Below, in pieces: positions 1 to 13,239 of a stretch of DNA of 64,000 nucleotides. Under the pieces are notes generated by a model, which saw only the letters and a list, made by a program, of their open reading frames with translations, was not told the origin of the DNA and did not search any database. Positions within the stretch are counted from its first letter, which is position 1. Every line of letters begins with the position of its first letter. Origin of the DNA: Kudoa neothunni (lineage: Eukaryota > Cnidaria). The stretch is taken from NCBI GenBank assembly GCA_964304625.1, contig OZ199839.1, positions 4,154,001 to 4,218,000 of the forward strand. Direction: 5' to 3'. The position numbers and the translations under genes were made by a program.

Positions 1-397
1 CTAAAATAGCGTAAACCACACGTGCCAAATATTCAACAACCCCTTTAGAGACAACTGAAACTTTTAATTTATGTTTAAAATAATATACTTGTTTCTTTGA
101 AAAAAAAAATCTGGGGTTAAATACATTCCAAAAACCTTAGAAGATAGTATTCCGGTAAAGATATATATTTTCAGTAAATTTTTATATGTCAAGTATTACC
201 ATGTATTATAGATGTTTTTACAGGAATAACATAAGTTAAAAATTGGTCGATTGTTTACAGCGGATGGTATGCTTGTTTTAAATTCGCCTTGAGGTGTATT
301 ACACTCCAAAAACCTTAGAGGGTTAAATACTACTTTATATTATGTAAAGTGATTTAATGGAGCTTTATAAAAATAATAACTAGAATAAATTGTAATA
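1..397. other. AT-rich sequence, no gene seen
   Basis: No reading frame, splice-like exon or repeat was recognised here. The stretch ends at the TA dinucleotide (396-397) that forms the left target site of the next element. Confidence 0.5.
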
Positions 398-1275
398 CGG
401 TAGATGAGGGGTCGTGGGCACTAAAATCGGAATTGGGCTCAAGATGCCCACGACCCGTTATAGGCGCATGCGAACAAGGCCAAGTTTAATGTAGGCCATT
501 ACAATTTAGTCTCTCTTATTTACTACTATGTATGCATTTATATCCAAAAGTATATTAAATAAAAATAAATTTTTTTATAATGATGATGATATAAAGATCA
601 AATGTGCTTAATCTAACCGATCCTTGATTTCAATTTGACGAAACAAACTATTTAGACAACTTTGTGACAATACTAATGCTGTTTTTCAACAAAAATAAAA
701 AATATTAATAAATGCAATTCACTCCTCCAATTTTTTTATAATCAAGACTATCAAAACTTTGTTATATTCACCGTAAGTTTTTGACGATTTTACATGGAGA
801 CACGCAGAAAACATTCTTTATGAACAATTTTAAATACTCAAGAGAAGTAGGAGTAAGAGTTAGTAATCAAGATAAACTTAATATATATTGAAATGCATAA
901 ATTTCATAAAATTAAATAATATACTTAATAAAATATAACTAAAAACTTTTATCGTATTTATTAGTTGAATTTTAGGTTGAAAAAGTTGTTAATATTTATT
1001 GGTACAGCTTTGACTCTCTTATATCATAAATAATTGTTTCTAGCTCCATGACCTTAGATAACGTTTGAAAATTTCGTTTTCTGAAAAATATGTACATTTT
1101 AAATTCATAGAGATCGTAAATTTTGGCTAATTCTTATTTACAGCGAATTCAAACAAAAACTAAAGTTACAATAATTTATTATAATTGTTATGTTTTGATT
1201 CGAACTACTTTGATTAATAATAGAATTGTGTACATCATTAAATCATGGCGGGTGTGCATAAGCCGTCATCTATTG
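398..1275. mobile_element. TIR DNA element, copy A (Tc1/pogo-type ends, non-autonomous)
   Basis: The element is flanked by TA (396-397 and 1276-1277). Its ends are inverted: CGGTAGATGA at the left and TCATCTATTG at the right. The better preserved copy at 29630-30837 has CAGTAGGTG and CACCTACTG at the same places. Internal blocks match that copy in the same orientation, but about 270 bp present there (near 30390-30670) is missing here. A motif like GTGCCCACGAC recurs near the ends. TA target sites and CAGT-type termini point to the Tc1/mariner/pogo superfamily. No transposase frame was recognised, so it is probably a deletion derivative. It is old, given many substitutions between the two copies. 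Confidence 0.75.
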
Positions 1276-4117
1276 TACGTTGTTCGGTAATTTATAACAA
1301 GAATCGGAAGTGTATTATTTTTGAATTAATATTTTATTTACTCGAGAAATTTCTTAAAAAACGATAAAATTATTTTTATAATTCTTCATGTATACCAAAA
1401 AATTAAATAACTATGATCCATTAGACCCCAAAAATACTTTATGTATAGGTGGGTTTGACATGCTAGCAAGGTTGAATAAAGGCACTGGTTATTGACACTG
1501 AAGTTTTTAATCCCAATTGGCAACTATGCTCGCGCAGTGCGAAATTTTAACCCCGGTAGCTCCTATTTATAGTTGACCTATAAAATTTACTTTTAGTATC
1601 TGCTGCATTTAATTATTTTTGGCCCTAGAAGCGGTAGCGAGGGGCCAAAAATAATTAAATGCAGTCAAAACTATACCTATCTGGATATTATAATCTGTGT
1701 CAATAGCCACGTCCTTAAAATAAATAGGGTGCAATGGAACATGGATTACATGGTATAATCCGAAGCCTTATCCAATTCCGTGTCGTTTTTCGATAATAGA
1801 ATAATACAAAATTGTTAGATTGATGTTACTAGTTCATAGTTGACTTATACCACATTGTTAAATTTGGGAAGAAAATGAATATTTGCACCCCGGTATGGTA
1901 TTACAAGAAAATAACTTTTTTCAATTAATGGATTAATGTGTGGTGATTGGTTGAATCTTGTAATCTAACAAGAAATAGCCCAAAAACTAGAATGAGATTC
2001 TAAATTAATTTTTATTGTATAAATCTACATCAGTTTCATTGAATAAAATGTAATCTAATATAGTAAAAACATTGAACTACGTCTTACTATTTTCTCAACC
2101 AGAAACGAGTGTTGGCGGAATATGTTGAGAATTCGTAAAACAAATTTCCGGTGATTAATTGATACGATTATTGACATTTAACTCAAAAACCTGCTGTTAT
2201 CTATAAATAACAATTCACCAATACTTTTATATATAGGCTCTATGAATAAATTAATCTACAAAAAGTAAATGGTTTAAGTTACGACGTAGCTAAACGATAA
2301 TTTTTTTATGATGGATATTCATTTTGCTCAATAAATAAAAAACAACCTACAAAAACATTAATATTCGAACTAAAAAATTCAATCTTTTAAAACGGTCATC
2401 AAGAGGATCAATATTAACAACCGAATAATAATACCACTGATATTATTAATGATAGCGCAAATGTCGAGTTTATGTTGAAAAATAACTGTTAAATAATAGT
2501 GTTTATTGTAAATTATTGCCACTAATGGGGCACATCCTATCAGCACAATATAAATGTATCGTATTGACGTGATGAATTCGGTTTATTGTTGTTCACTCAA
2601 ATATTTGTAATGTGCGTTGATAAGAAAAATCACATCTACACGGAAACTATATCACCTAATATAGAGCAACAAAGCTCAAAAATCTTGTTGATCATAACAG
2701 AAAATTTTAACAATAATTCCACAGACATCATTGTTTCATTGCGTAGATTTCGAGTGGAGTACGATAATCGGATTGATGAACTTTGTTGGTGAGTTTACAC
2801 CCACATTACCTCAAACCACGTAATATTGGATTATCAAGATCAATTATCTACCATTATACAGGTAGGCTTGAGGTGGTCGGTGTTGTTGTGCAGCTAGTGA
2901 TGATGAATTGATTTTGACAAGTTGTCATGACAATATCCATAGGAGATAAACAGCAACAGCGCTAACTATGTACACAGCTGTTAGTCAGGATTTAATAATG
3001 TGCTAACCGAACAACGACAATATTAGGCTAAACTGGGTGTCAAATGTGGTTGAATGTAATCTCTCTCGGCCACCCTTAGAGATGCGTGGAACACACGCAA
3101 GAGTGATGAGAATTGAGATTAATGCGATAAAATGAGTGCTCTACTCGTAGCTTTGCTATGACTAATTAAAAGTGTATAAACAACAGCTCACTGCGTCTGC
3201 AAAAGTAGGATTTGCCAACATTACATAGTTGTTTAATGCAACCACATTAACTGCCAGTCACCGTCAGGTTAATTATCTCTCGTAAAAATAGAACTAAATC
3301 AAGTCGAACTGTTCCATTCAAAAATATAGAATCATTAACCATCTTAAAACAGGTCAACAGACCAATTTTGATTGATAGGATTTGAATTTAAATAGGATCA
3401 TTTGTCGTACGCAGCGTTGATCAATTACGCAGTTGTTTTATCCAACTAACACAGCACATCTAACGACACCACTGATACACAGTTCTGATAGAAAATCTGC
3501 TGACATTCAGACCTGCACCAAAAAGTAAGAATACTCTATAGTGGTTCGGTGTATACTTTGATAATTGATGAATTATCAATTGGAGGGTAAGTAGAATGGG
3601 CGTGTGTAGGCCGCATCAACTTTTCCATTCCCTTATTGATTGTATTGTTGCAGCTGAATGTACAATTGATTATTTGGTTATTGTTTGAGATATTATTTAA
3701 ATAAAATTTAATTTGAACGAGTACAGAACGATCAAATTCGTTGTCGAGTTGCGCATGCCACTTATAATTAAAACCTAGGAAACAATTCTATTACTGTATG
3801 CCCAGTTATTCTCGTCTAACAAGTGGAAAAGTGGTAAGGTAGGGTGGATTTTGATTTTAGGATTTGAAAGTTGTGTTTGGTTTGGTTTCATTGGTTGTTT
3901 CGGATCGAAAGGGAAATCGACTTTAACAATAATATTTGTTTGATTTTACCACACAGCTTGCTGTGATCGGTTATTTCTATCGAGGGGAATTGTTGAATTT
4001 TTGTGGGCCAACCAACACACCTCGTACTAACTTAAAAATACTTCCGATAGAAAATTCTATAAATAACAAATTTTATTAATATTTTTATTATAAAACTCTG
4101 CTGTAGTTTTCAGCACT
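1276..4117. other. Intergenic region upstream of the DCAF6-like gene
   Basis: Apart from the hairpin at 1603-1664 nothing was identified. A 68-codon frame at 2586-2792 ends next to a GTGAGT donor-like site and could be an exon, but it matches no family I know. Any promoter of the DCAF6-like gene should lie in the last few hundred bases; I see no clear core element. Confidence 0.4.
1603..1664. repeat. Perfect 23-bp inverted repeat (hairpin) with 16-nt loop
   Basis: Bases 1603-1625 are exactly the reverse complement of 1642-1664, leaving a 16-nt loop (1626-1641). The stem begins CTGCATTTAATT and ends at the loop in GGCCC. The GC-rich tip next to an AT-rich stem and the absence of any mismatch mark it out in this background. 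It could be the core of a fold-back MITE or a hairpin RNA; no flanking target-site duplication is obvious. Confidence 0.85.
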
Positions 4118-7100
4118 ATGAACCCAGAGTTTAACGGTCCAAAGCGATCAACTATACTCGACCAATGGAAGTATTACATCTACAATGGAAGTATTCCTTC
4201 GTCGGTGTACAGAACCACGAAAAGTATGTGTTCTGCTATTGCTTTTTTTCGCCGTAACGAATTTTCTGTTTAATTTTACCACATTATAGTAAAAATGAAA
4301 ATTTTGTAATGGTTTAATCCAACTGACGTTCAAACAATAAATTGATTATTAATTTAATCTGCGGATTAATTTTTCAAAACTTGATTCTTTCCATTATTGT
4401 ATGCATAAATTTAGATTCGAAATTCTTAGTCAAACGTTTGGCAATCAAAGAAGAAGTTACTGGCCACAGTGGTTGTGTAAGTTTATCATCACTACATTTT
4501 GATATTTATGTGTTGTTTTGTTGCTGGGCCAATACATGAGAAATTCATTAGGTAAACACAGTCCATTGGAATAAATCAGGAACTATATTGTTAAGTGGTT
4601 CCGATGATCGAAATCTCAATCTGTATTCTTATCCTTCGTTCCGAGTAAATTTAATTCACCATATAATTATTTGATTATAATTGGGGTGATTTGTTGTCTA
4701 GTTGGCGGAACGAATTAAATCCGGCCATCGAGCCAACATTTTTAATGCCAAATTTATACCTCATTCCAATGACACCAAAGTATTTTATTGATTTGAAAGT
4801 AACTATCGCCCGCTCCAATTTAATATCGCGCTTGTACGTATTGTTGTGATTACAGATAATAGTTTTGTACTGGTGAGGACGAGTGGGAAGCGTCGAAAAG
4901 TCACGACTAATTAACCTATTTCAAATTACAGTAGATAACCAATTTTAAGTAATTTTACTTTTTCTTCCCTTGTATATAATTATCAGAGTAGAAACCATTT
5001 TTTAAATTAAGGAAGTTTATTTCATGCAATTAAAATTAAAATGACGAGAAAAAATAACTTATAAAAATAGGGAGTATCGATTTTACGTAACTTTTCGGAT
5101 CCAACCTTAATTTTCAAAATTATTTGGTCCAATTAATTACATTCACGATGACATTGTAAATCATTTAGATATACCAAAATTTTTATTTTTCATTATTTAA
5201 AAATTTGCGAATGAACACTGATAAATCTTTTACATTTCATGATTTTCATGTCGTACCTACTTTTACCTTGAAAACTCCTAAAACAATAATGTAGAATTGA
5301 TTTCCTCGTGTAAAATAAGTTTGGATTCAATCGAAAGAAACGCTTTGGATAAGAAATAAAAAATAATTTTTATGCTATAATTTAATTGATTTTAGACTTT
5401 AGAGTCAAAAAAACTCAATGTATTGTAGACAGTTAATTATGTAACAAATTAATAAAGGAGTTCCACTCAAAAAAATTCATTACTTTTAGGAGACTTTATG
5501 GTTATGTCGCGCCTTAATACATAAATGGTAAATATTATTCGGTGGTTATTTATGCGCTCAAAATTGTTACCATAACTAGTTGAACGAATTGAATGTCATT
5601 GTTACAAGATCTTCTGCCGCCGTTTTGTATAATTATATAAAACTGCGCTATTCAATCAACAAAACAATGTCAAATTATTTAATATGTAGTAATTTTCAAA
5701 GGTAAATTTTGATTTACCTCTGGAATTCAATTCATATCTAGAAATGATATCCAAAATGATTTATGAGTTAATTTTATACGTCTATTTTCGATAATTGTTC
5801 AGATCGTCCTTTGATTTGTCAGCACAGGAATTGACATGTTTTTGACGGCAGTAAGAATTTACCCATCAAATCTGAGTAAAACAAGAAAGCAAGAATAATG
5901 ATGATGATGAAACATTTAAAATATGCCTAATTCGTTAAAATAATAATTTCAGAATTATTGTTAACAATTTATGTGTATATCTCGGTAGCTCAACTTTTAA
6001 CCATGAAGCTAAATTATATAACATCGTTGGTGTATTTTTCAAAAAATTCGTCACATTAACTAATGTCTCTCAATAAACGAATAATTTATTTTTCAACGTA
6101 TAACTACAAAAGTATTTCGGTTAAAAACCATCTTTTTAAAAATGATAGCGATCCAAATGAATATCCACCAGATTTTCTTCAAGTTATTTTAAACAGATAA
6201 AAATATTTCTGACTCAATAATTGTGAACTTTATTATATTCCTTCAATACAAACTATTTTAATTTCCTGCGTCGAAAAGTAGTAAAATCGATTACTTACTG
6301 TATTAGCTTAATTAATTTTAGTAGTTACATTTTAAAATGGATACTACTGGCGCATAAAAAAACTTAGGATTTTTTGTTATTATGAGGGGGCAATATTTAT
6401 GGCGCGATTACACTTACTAATTTTTTGTGTTTATGCGTCTGTGTGTGCAGATTTGTTCTTGCTCGGGAGACGGAATTATGCACTACAACAACCTATTAGA
6501 TAAGAGAAACTTTGGAAAAAATCCATTCAAATGCCATGTGGGAATTGTCTATGATGTATTTATTTTGGTGGAGGTCGACATGCATCTTCTGCCATCTTAG
6601 TTTGGCGCCAGTCTGATCCAAACATTTTCTTTGTTAGGTGGTTACCCACAATCAAGACCCAAATGGATTTCTGTCCTGTGGTGAAGACGGAACTGTTAGA
6701 TACTTTGATCTTAGAACCACCTCGTCCTGCAATTGTTCCCATTGTGACAAAGTATCGGACTTGCTTGCGTTTGTAATTTTTTTTAATCACACCATAATTA
6801 CCACCAATAGAACACACTTCTCGACATCAAACAACCGATCACTGCATGTACGTTGAACCCCTTCAATCCAAACGAAATTGTGGTTGGTTGTGATGACTCC
6901 ACTATACGCGCCTATGACAGGCGATTTCGTTTCACGCAAGAATCCAGAAAAATCAAACAAGTAGGAAGTCCTCAATCTAATTCATCTCCAATAGACCCCA
7001 CGTCTACTGGTCTTATTTACTCTTATCGACCCTCAGACAGCACATTAGACACCGGCCCCTCTGAGTCTCACTACAACAATCGCCTCACCTGTGTCACATT

Positions 7101-10100
7101 CAAGTAAAAAATGAACTGATTTGTGAACGTGCGCTCAAAATTATTGTTTTTCAGTTGGAAAGGAGATGAAATTCTTGCTAGCTATTGCCCCACACTTGTC
7201 ACTCTATTCTCAACCACACCAAAAGTTAACCCAACCATCGCCGAGTCGAATAACACTCGTGCGTGTTTATTTGATGAATGTTTTCTATTTCCTGGGTACA
7301 ATATCATACACAATATCAATCACTATGTTAGAAATTTGTTTAATATGAATTCATTTTAGTGGAATCACTCCCGAATCCTCTAAACCAGATAAAATGTTGA
7401 CATCCTACGCAGAGTATATTAAAATTATTCAATGGATTTACCATAGTAATAGCAGTGGCTACTGAAGCGGAGAATTTTTATTTTATTTGTAATGCGCTTA
7501 AGTACTAACTAAAGTTCATGTTTCTTTGTATACTAATTCTTTTAAATTAATACAAGTGATAAAACTGTCAGCGTTTGCTGATACTGATATCAGGCTGTAT
7601 GCAAGTTTAGAGCAGTAATTTTCAACCATTTTTTAAATATACTCCCTTAACTTGGAAGTCAGGTTAATATATATTTTTAGGTTGTATACTTATTTGAGTG
7701 TTATTAGGCTGCATTTCTATAAGATAAACGAGAAAAAAAGAAAGAGACTAGTTATAGTTTAATGAATATTTGTGTAATAGTTATTCTTAAAACATTTTGA
7801 GCATTTCTACGAACATCTTAATTGAGTTTAATAGCCCTGAATAATATAATTCCTTAGAAATCCTTAAGTATGTAAGAAACCGCATTATGTAAAAGTTACC
7901 CGTATCCAATTTTAATGTCACTTAGTTACCCCCTGTTATTTAAAATTTACCCCTGGTTGAGGACCTCTGGTCTAGAGCTTTATTTCCCAACCCTTTTGGT
8001 CTAAGGATCCCTAACTAGATAAGCTAAATGAATACAAACCCCTGAATGTATTAACCACGCATATTTATTTATATTTGCGGTACTATTGTCCCAGAATTAT
8101 GTTTTTAAAGTTGGTATTATTATAGCCGAGAATTCACGAAAGACTAGGCTTTTAAGAGTAAGGATCATCTTGGGGGTCCACGAACCCCAGGCTGGATAAC
8201 ATTGGCCTAGAACCTAGATGGGGTGATTTCATCATGTTAGAAATCGATTAAATATCGCCTAAATACATCAGACAAATTTTTAATGTTCATATTTAATTGT
8301 GTAAAATATTTTTAAAATTAAACTCAGAAAAAGAGAACTCTAAACTTATAATTTAATGGTTGAATGAGCAGAATGTTTTGTTTGAATGAGGTTTTCGATT
8401 AAACTAATGATATTTAATCCGTTAAATAAATCACAATTTGTCGTATAAAATAGTGAATGTGGTAAACCTTGTTTGGCTTTATGAATTGTTTCCAATATGA
8501 ATGAGATGTGTGAAAAGAATAATAAAAAAATTCTTGCATTAGTCAAAAATATCGATTTTTTTAATGCTGATTCAATTTTATAAAAGAGTTTACATATTTA
8601 AAAATTTAAAGTTAAAATTTTAGTGGTATCGGTATTGAATGTCGATAAGCTTTGGTTAGTACTGGTCATAATATGGTATCTTGTTATCAAGAAAATATTT
8701 GCCATGATTTTCAAGTTTTTTTTAATCAAATTTTATTTTTGCATTGTATAATTCATTTAAATGGTCTATTTATGTCTATGATCTTGTGATCGGCAACAGC
8801 CCGTTGAAGTTAATTTGACCACTTAAAGTACGATCAGATTTTCGTCGCAACAATAGCCACTTCTTTATTGGTCGATTGTACAATTTTTGATTAATTGAGT
8901 GCTTTTTTTATTGGAAATCTAATTAAAACAGGAGAAATGAAACAGACGGTGCAAACCCTCCTCTTAACCCACCAACCATCTCTGACAACTATACAACGTA
9001 TTATCTTGGGTGTAGTTGAGTTTATTTGATTTTGGAAATCTTATAGAGATGAGTATTCGGCGTCACCGGCTGAAGGAGTAACTTCCTTGAATCAAGATAA
9101 CATCACCTCTATCAAGTATACATTTCTTGCTCTCTTTTTTATAATTTTGACTGTTAGCGAAAATACTGGAACTCGGCTTCCTTCTACCACCATTCCATCT
9201 ACCGCAAATGATGACCCTTCTGTACCCACAGCTCCCTCGGTAGAGGATGACGATGAATCACCTCAAGATACACCCTCTACTAATGATGGTAGTTGATTTG
9301 ATCATTCTGCACTTTTCCATTTTCCCATCATTAGAAGCTGGAAATATCACAGACATATTCAGGTCTTCTCTCAATGAGAGGGTGATCGAACTGCCCCCAG
9401 ATATAGACATCCAAGGATTATACGAATTAACAACCTTAAATCGTAGCTTAAGATGTGTCGCACCTTCCATCAATACCAATCCAATTTCTGTTTAGATCCT
9501 AATGAATTTTCTTATGGTTATGGTGGTGATGAATCATACGAATTTAGTCCTTTGCAAGATAATCAACAAACTGGAATACTCCGCTCAAACCCCGCTGGGG
9601 TGTCCAGTGTTCCCAATGTTGTAGTTGCTACTGGTCGTGGTAATGCATCCGACGATATTCTTGTTGAACCCAGCGATTCTGCCGTTGTAAATGATAATAA
9701 CTTTGAGTTGACATTAACCGATAACACTCATTCTGTGAGTGAACACTTAAATAACTTCGTTGAGTGAACATTTGTTGTAGATCCATGGCGGGCATTCCGC
9801 CTCTGACAACACAGAAGATCACTCAAGTCGAACTGCACCGTTACCGAGGACAAGGGGTGTTGTTTCCTCGGATATTTATACAAAGTATTTAGTGGCTATA
9901 ACAATTTTAATTCAGCATGTATATAATGAGCAGTTACAACCAAAATGATACCGCAGACAATACGCTCGGCGCTGAGCTCACCAATGTGACGGACACCTCA
10001 ACACAACTTCCTTATCATGTAGGATCTGCCCCTTCTATCGAGTCTCGCTCGCTAGCAACCAACACTGGTGATAGTCACCAAGGCGATTCACATAAAATCA

Positions 10101-13100
10101 CAAAAACTCCCAAATCCAGATACTCTGCCTGGGATTGTGCTTCTAGTAGTTACTCGAAAACTTGCATCCCTGAAAGTACTGCCCGAGGACCTAATGAGCC
10201 AACCATAACCGTCTCCGAAAAAAATTACAATCCTACATTTTTCAACTCTATCGATTCCTTAACTACAATGTATGATTCTTACTGTGTGGGATGTGTTTAT
10301 TCCTTTTTAGATCCAGTCACGACCGTTTACGGGCCTATATAGATAATTTATTTGTGCCCAACTACGTCGTCAACTATAGAGGTCATCACAATTCCCGCAC
10401 GATGGTATCAATCCGATGATTTATAACTACCCTCTAATTGCGACATGCCTTAGATTAAAGAATGCAATTTCTACGGAGACGATTATGTGATGAGTGGTAG
10501 TGATGATGGAAATGTGTTTATATGGGACAAATGGTCCAGCCAATTGGTTAATGTTTTCAATGCTGACAATAGTGTGGTAAATTGCCTTCAGCCACATCCA
10601 GTAGATTCAGGTACGTATTCGCAGCTCCTCAGGTTTTCCATATCTAATAATTAAATAAATTTTGAAAATTGTCTTAACTCTTGATTTAATGAGAAAATCA
10701 ATTCTTCGGTAAACCTTTGGTTAGAATCCTACGATTTTACTATTTAATTAGACAAAAATAGTTTCGGGCGGAATATTAATTTTTTGAGAGAACCTGCTAA
10801 GAAAATAATATAAATGTCAATTTATTTTTAAAAACTTTGTTAGCAGATTTTACTTTATATTCCGCACTTCTGTTAGATTTGAATTTAAAGAAAAGTTTTG
10901 TTTGTTTGTTTGTTAAATTTATGTCGTTTTGCAGGTTGATAAAAAGTTTTATAATAATTGGAAGCTGTATTTTTTGTAGAATTATACATTCCAAGTTATT
11001 TTTCTTACTTTGTCCTGTTAACTAATTATTTGTTAGAATTTTCAGCATGGACTAGGAACTTGAAATGATAAATTAAACTTTTTGTTATGTTATTAATTGA
11101 CAATTTTTTTTATTTACATCATCTTAGTATACCCATCAAAATCGAATACTTTCAGGATAAAATAGAATCCATATAGGTTTCAGATTTTTGGGTTATTCTT
11201 TTATTTGGAGTATATTTTCTATTTATTATAAAAATTTCGGGGAGAAAATCAGAGCATTTTATCGTTAATTAAACGCTTTATAGTTTGTATATGTACGCAT
11301 ATATGAACAAAGTGTCCATTTTAAATTCAAAGGCTTAGCTTAATCTTTAATATGCCTGACTTTGATCGTCTTGTGAAGGTATCAAAAACATGCGATATAA
11401 TAGATAATTATTTTTTAAAAAATAAAAGTTTTGATTTGTTAAATTGATGAATATATCTAATATAAATAAAAGTGTGTGTCTGAAAGCAGTTTATTTGTAA
11501 TAAAAGTACTATGATTTACAATTATCCAATCACATCAAATATTCTTTAATTATGAATCTAACGTTTGTTTTGATAATGGTTAATATTATATTTAAAGAAT
11601 CGCTTCAAAAATTATATTACATTGTGTCATATTAATGTTAAAAACTCAAATAGGCATGCGATAAAAACATTTTACAGTATAGATTCTTTTTTACATAAAC
11701 AACCATACTGTAGAATAAAATCATCATATTCCCATTGTTTTCACAGTTTTTTGCTTTAATCAAACTCAACAAATTTTTATTATTATTATTATTAATGAGT
11801 GAACTTTTCATAATGAGTTAAAAATAATCATTAGATTATTTTAAGTATAAAAGCTTTAGTGTATCATCGTCATTGATGCCAACTAACACTATCATCACTA
11901 CTAAAAAAATTCATACTCATCCGAACCATGTAGACTTTTACAAGTTCGCAAACTTAAATGAGAAACATTGATTAGATTTGTTAATTTTTATAAAACTGGA
12001 AAAGTAGAATAATTTTTTATAAATATCTAAAAAATTAATGAAAAATCTAACGACAAAGTAAACCTCATTTTACTTAGAGGATTAAGTTTTTTGCAAAAAG
12101 ATGCCGGTCAATTAAAGAAATGCTTATATTGTATTGTGTTTTCATACCTGTACATAATCAGCGTTAAGTTTTTAATTTTCAAAATTATACAAATTAGCAG
12201 AAAGGCTCATGGGAGTTAGAGTTTGGCGAAAAGTATTAAATTCCCCTCAATATTGTTGATAGCTTATTGGATTCAATTTGGTTTCTGTTTTAGACGATTT
12301 TCTCTCGTTTAATTTTGATTAAAGAACTATAATAACTTGGAGGGGAATTTGTGAAAATATATGAGGTGATCCAGTTCTACGTTTGTATGGATTTAAGTTA
12401 TTTTTAACGAGTAAAAATTGAAACAGACACAAATATGGATATTTAGATCAAATTTTATTTACCTTCGATTAACTTTTAAGATCCTATGGAATGAGTGAAC
12501 TTGATTTGGGGGTGTTAGCTTTATACTTTTAAAGAATAGATTTCACGTTTTTAATGAAATCGACAGAATATTTAACTGAAAAATATAATTTCAATTTTTG
12601 ATAATTATTTAGTGATTGCTTGCAGCGGCATAGATCCCACCATCAAAATTATTGCTCCCATCAGAAGAACCGCTATCCCTATTAGAGATATCAATTCTGT
12701 ATATATTTGATATATTGAAAGCGTTCGTGAGAATAAACTCAAATTTTTATATCTTTTATGTAGATTGTTTCGCTGAATCAACAAAATCTTCGTATGACCA
12801 ATAACTATTATTTTGACGCTACACCCACTATGATATTTCATGTATTGCTGGCACTGGAAAGAATACAGCGTACTCTGGAATGTTGCTATGCACTACATTG
12901 TTTTACTCTGTTGTAGGTAATCGCGGTGATGATGCCACCAATCCAAACGACTCATCAAATCCTGATACTTTGAGAGATGTGGATCCAGTACAAACGGCCA
13001 GGGAGGGATTTCGTAGAGCTACAAGACTTCGTAATACAGGTTTTCCTAACCTTCGCCGAGGAAGGGTTCCCAGTCGACATTCCACAGAGGATAACGTCGA

Positions 13101-13239
13101 ACTCACTTCACACCACGATGTTGATCTGGATAATTTTTTTGAGTCAGACGTCTATGACGATGATGACGACGAAGAATACTCTATGGATTCGTCGTCCAAC
13201 TCTCAGTCCTCAACAACTCCCTCATCTGTTGATGATTGA
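4118..13239 (+). CDS. DCAF6: DCAF6 (NRIP)-like WD40 substrate receptor of CUL4-DDB1, 21 exons
   Basis: DCAF6 proteins recruit substrates to the CUL4-DDB1 ubiquitin ligase. My exons are 4118-4223, 4415-4476, 4552-4644, 4702-4779, 6451-6555, 6638-6751, 6811-7103, 7155-7295, 7360-7413, 8932-8997, 9047-9115, 9158-9288, 9335-9454, 9496-9734, 9781-9884, 9916-10269, 10311-10404, 10454-10610, 12613-12698, 12764-12881 and 12917-13239. They sum to 2907 nt, an uninterrupted 968-residue frame (human about 860). N-terminal WD repeats carry family signatures: GHSGCVNTVHWN, LLSGSDDRNL, SGHRANIFNAKFIP, FLSCGEDGTVRYFDLR and the DDB1-contact-like AYDRR. A long Ser/Thr/Asn/Asp-rich middle follows. The C-terminal repeats are NYRGHHNSRTM, VMSGSDDGNVFIWD, VVNCLQPHP and ACSGIDPTIKI. 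The tail is acidic and Ser-rich. Most introns are 35-80 nt; four exceed 1 kb or approach it (4780-6450, 7414-8931, 10611-12612). Exon 20/21 uses a 35-nt intron. Start chosen as the first ATG opening the first exon; the N-terminus is less certain than the rest. Confidence 0.9.
7613..7969. mobile_element. hAT-type MITE 1, inside a DCAF6 intron
   Basis: The 357-bp element has the ends CAGTAATTTTCAACC and, inverted, CAGAGGTCCTCAACC. It is flanked by 8-bp duplications GTTTAGAG (7605-7612) and GTCTAGAG (7970-7977) that differ at one base. CAG..CAACC ends plus 8-bp duplications are typical of hAT elements. There is no coding capacity. It sits in the 1.5-kb intron between exons 9 and 10. Confidence 0.75.
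7978..8204. mobile_element. hAT-type MITE 2, abutting MITE 1
   Basis: The 227-bp element starts CTTTATTTCCCAACCC and ends in the inverted form CAATGTTATCCAGCC, resembling the CAGTGTTTCCCAACC termini common in hAT families. The left 8 bp (GTCTAGAG, 7970-7977) are shared with MITE 1; the right copy is GCCTAGAA (8205-8212). It therefore seems to have entered the target-site copy left by MITE 1, or the reverse. Confidence 0.65.

Noticed and set aside
2586-2792. 68-codon frame ending next to a GTGAGT donor-like site
   Set aside because: No family resemblance and no convincing partner exon; the usual start is not an ATG. Left as unassigned.
4780-4877. Possible extra DCAF6 exon (ATAATAGTTTTGTACTG before a GTGAGG)
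   Set aside because: Including it creates a stop at the next junction, and direct joining of 4779 to 6451 restores the conserved GDG-containing WD repeat.
12605-12841. 78-codon minus-strand frame with hydrophobic stretches
   Set aside because: It is the antisense shadow of DCAF6 exons 19 and 20, which match the family on the plus strand.
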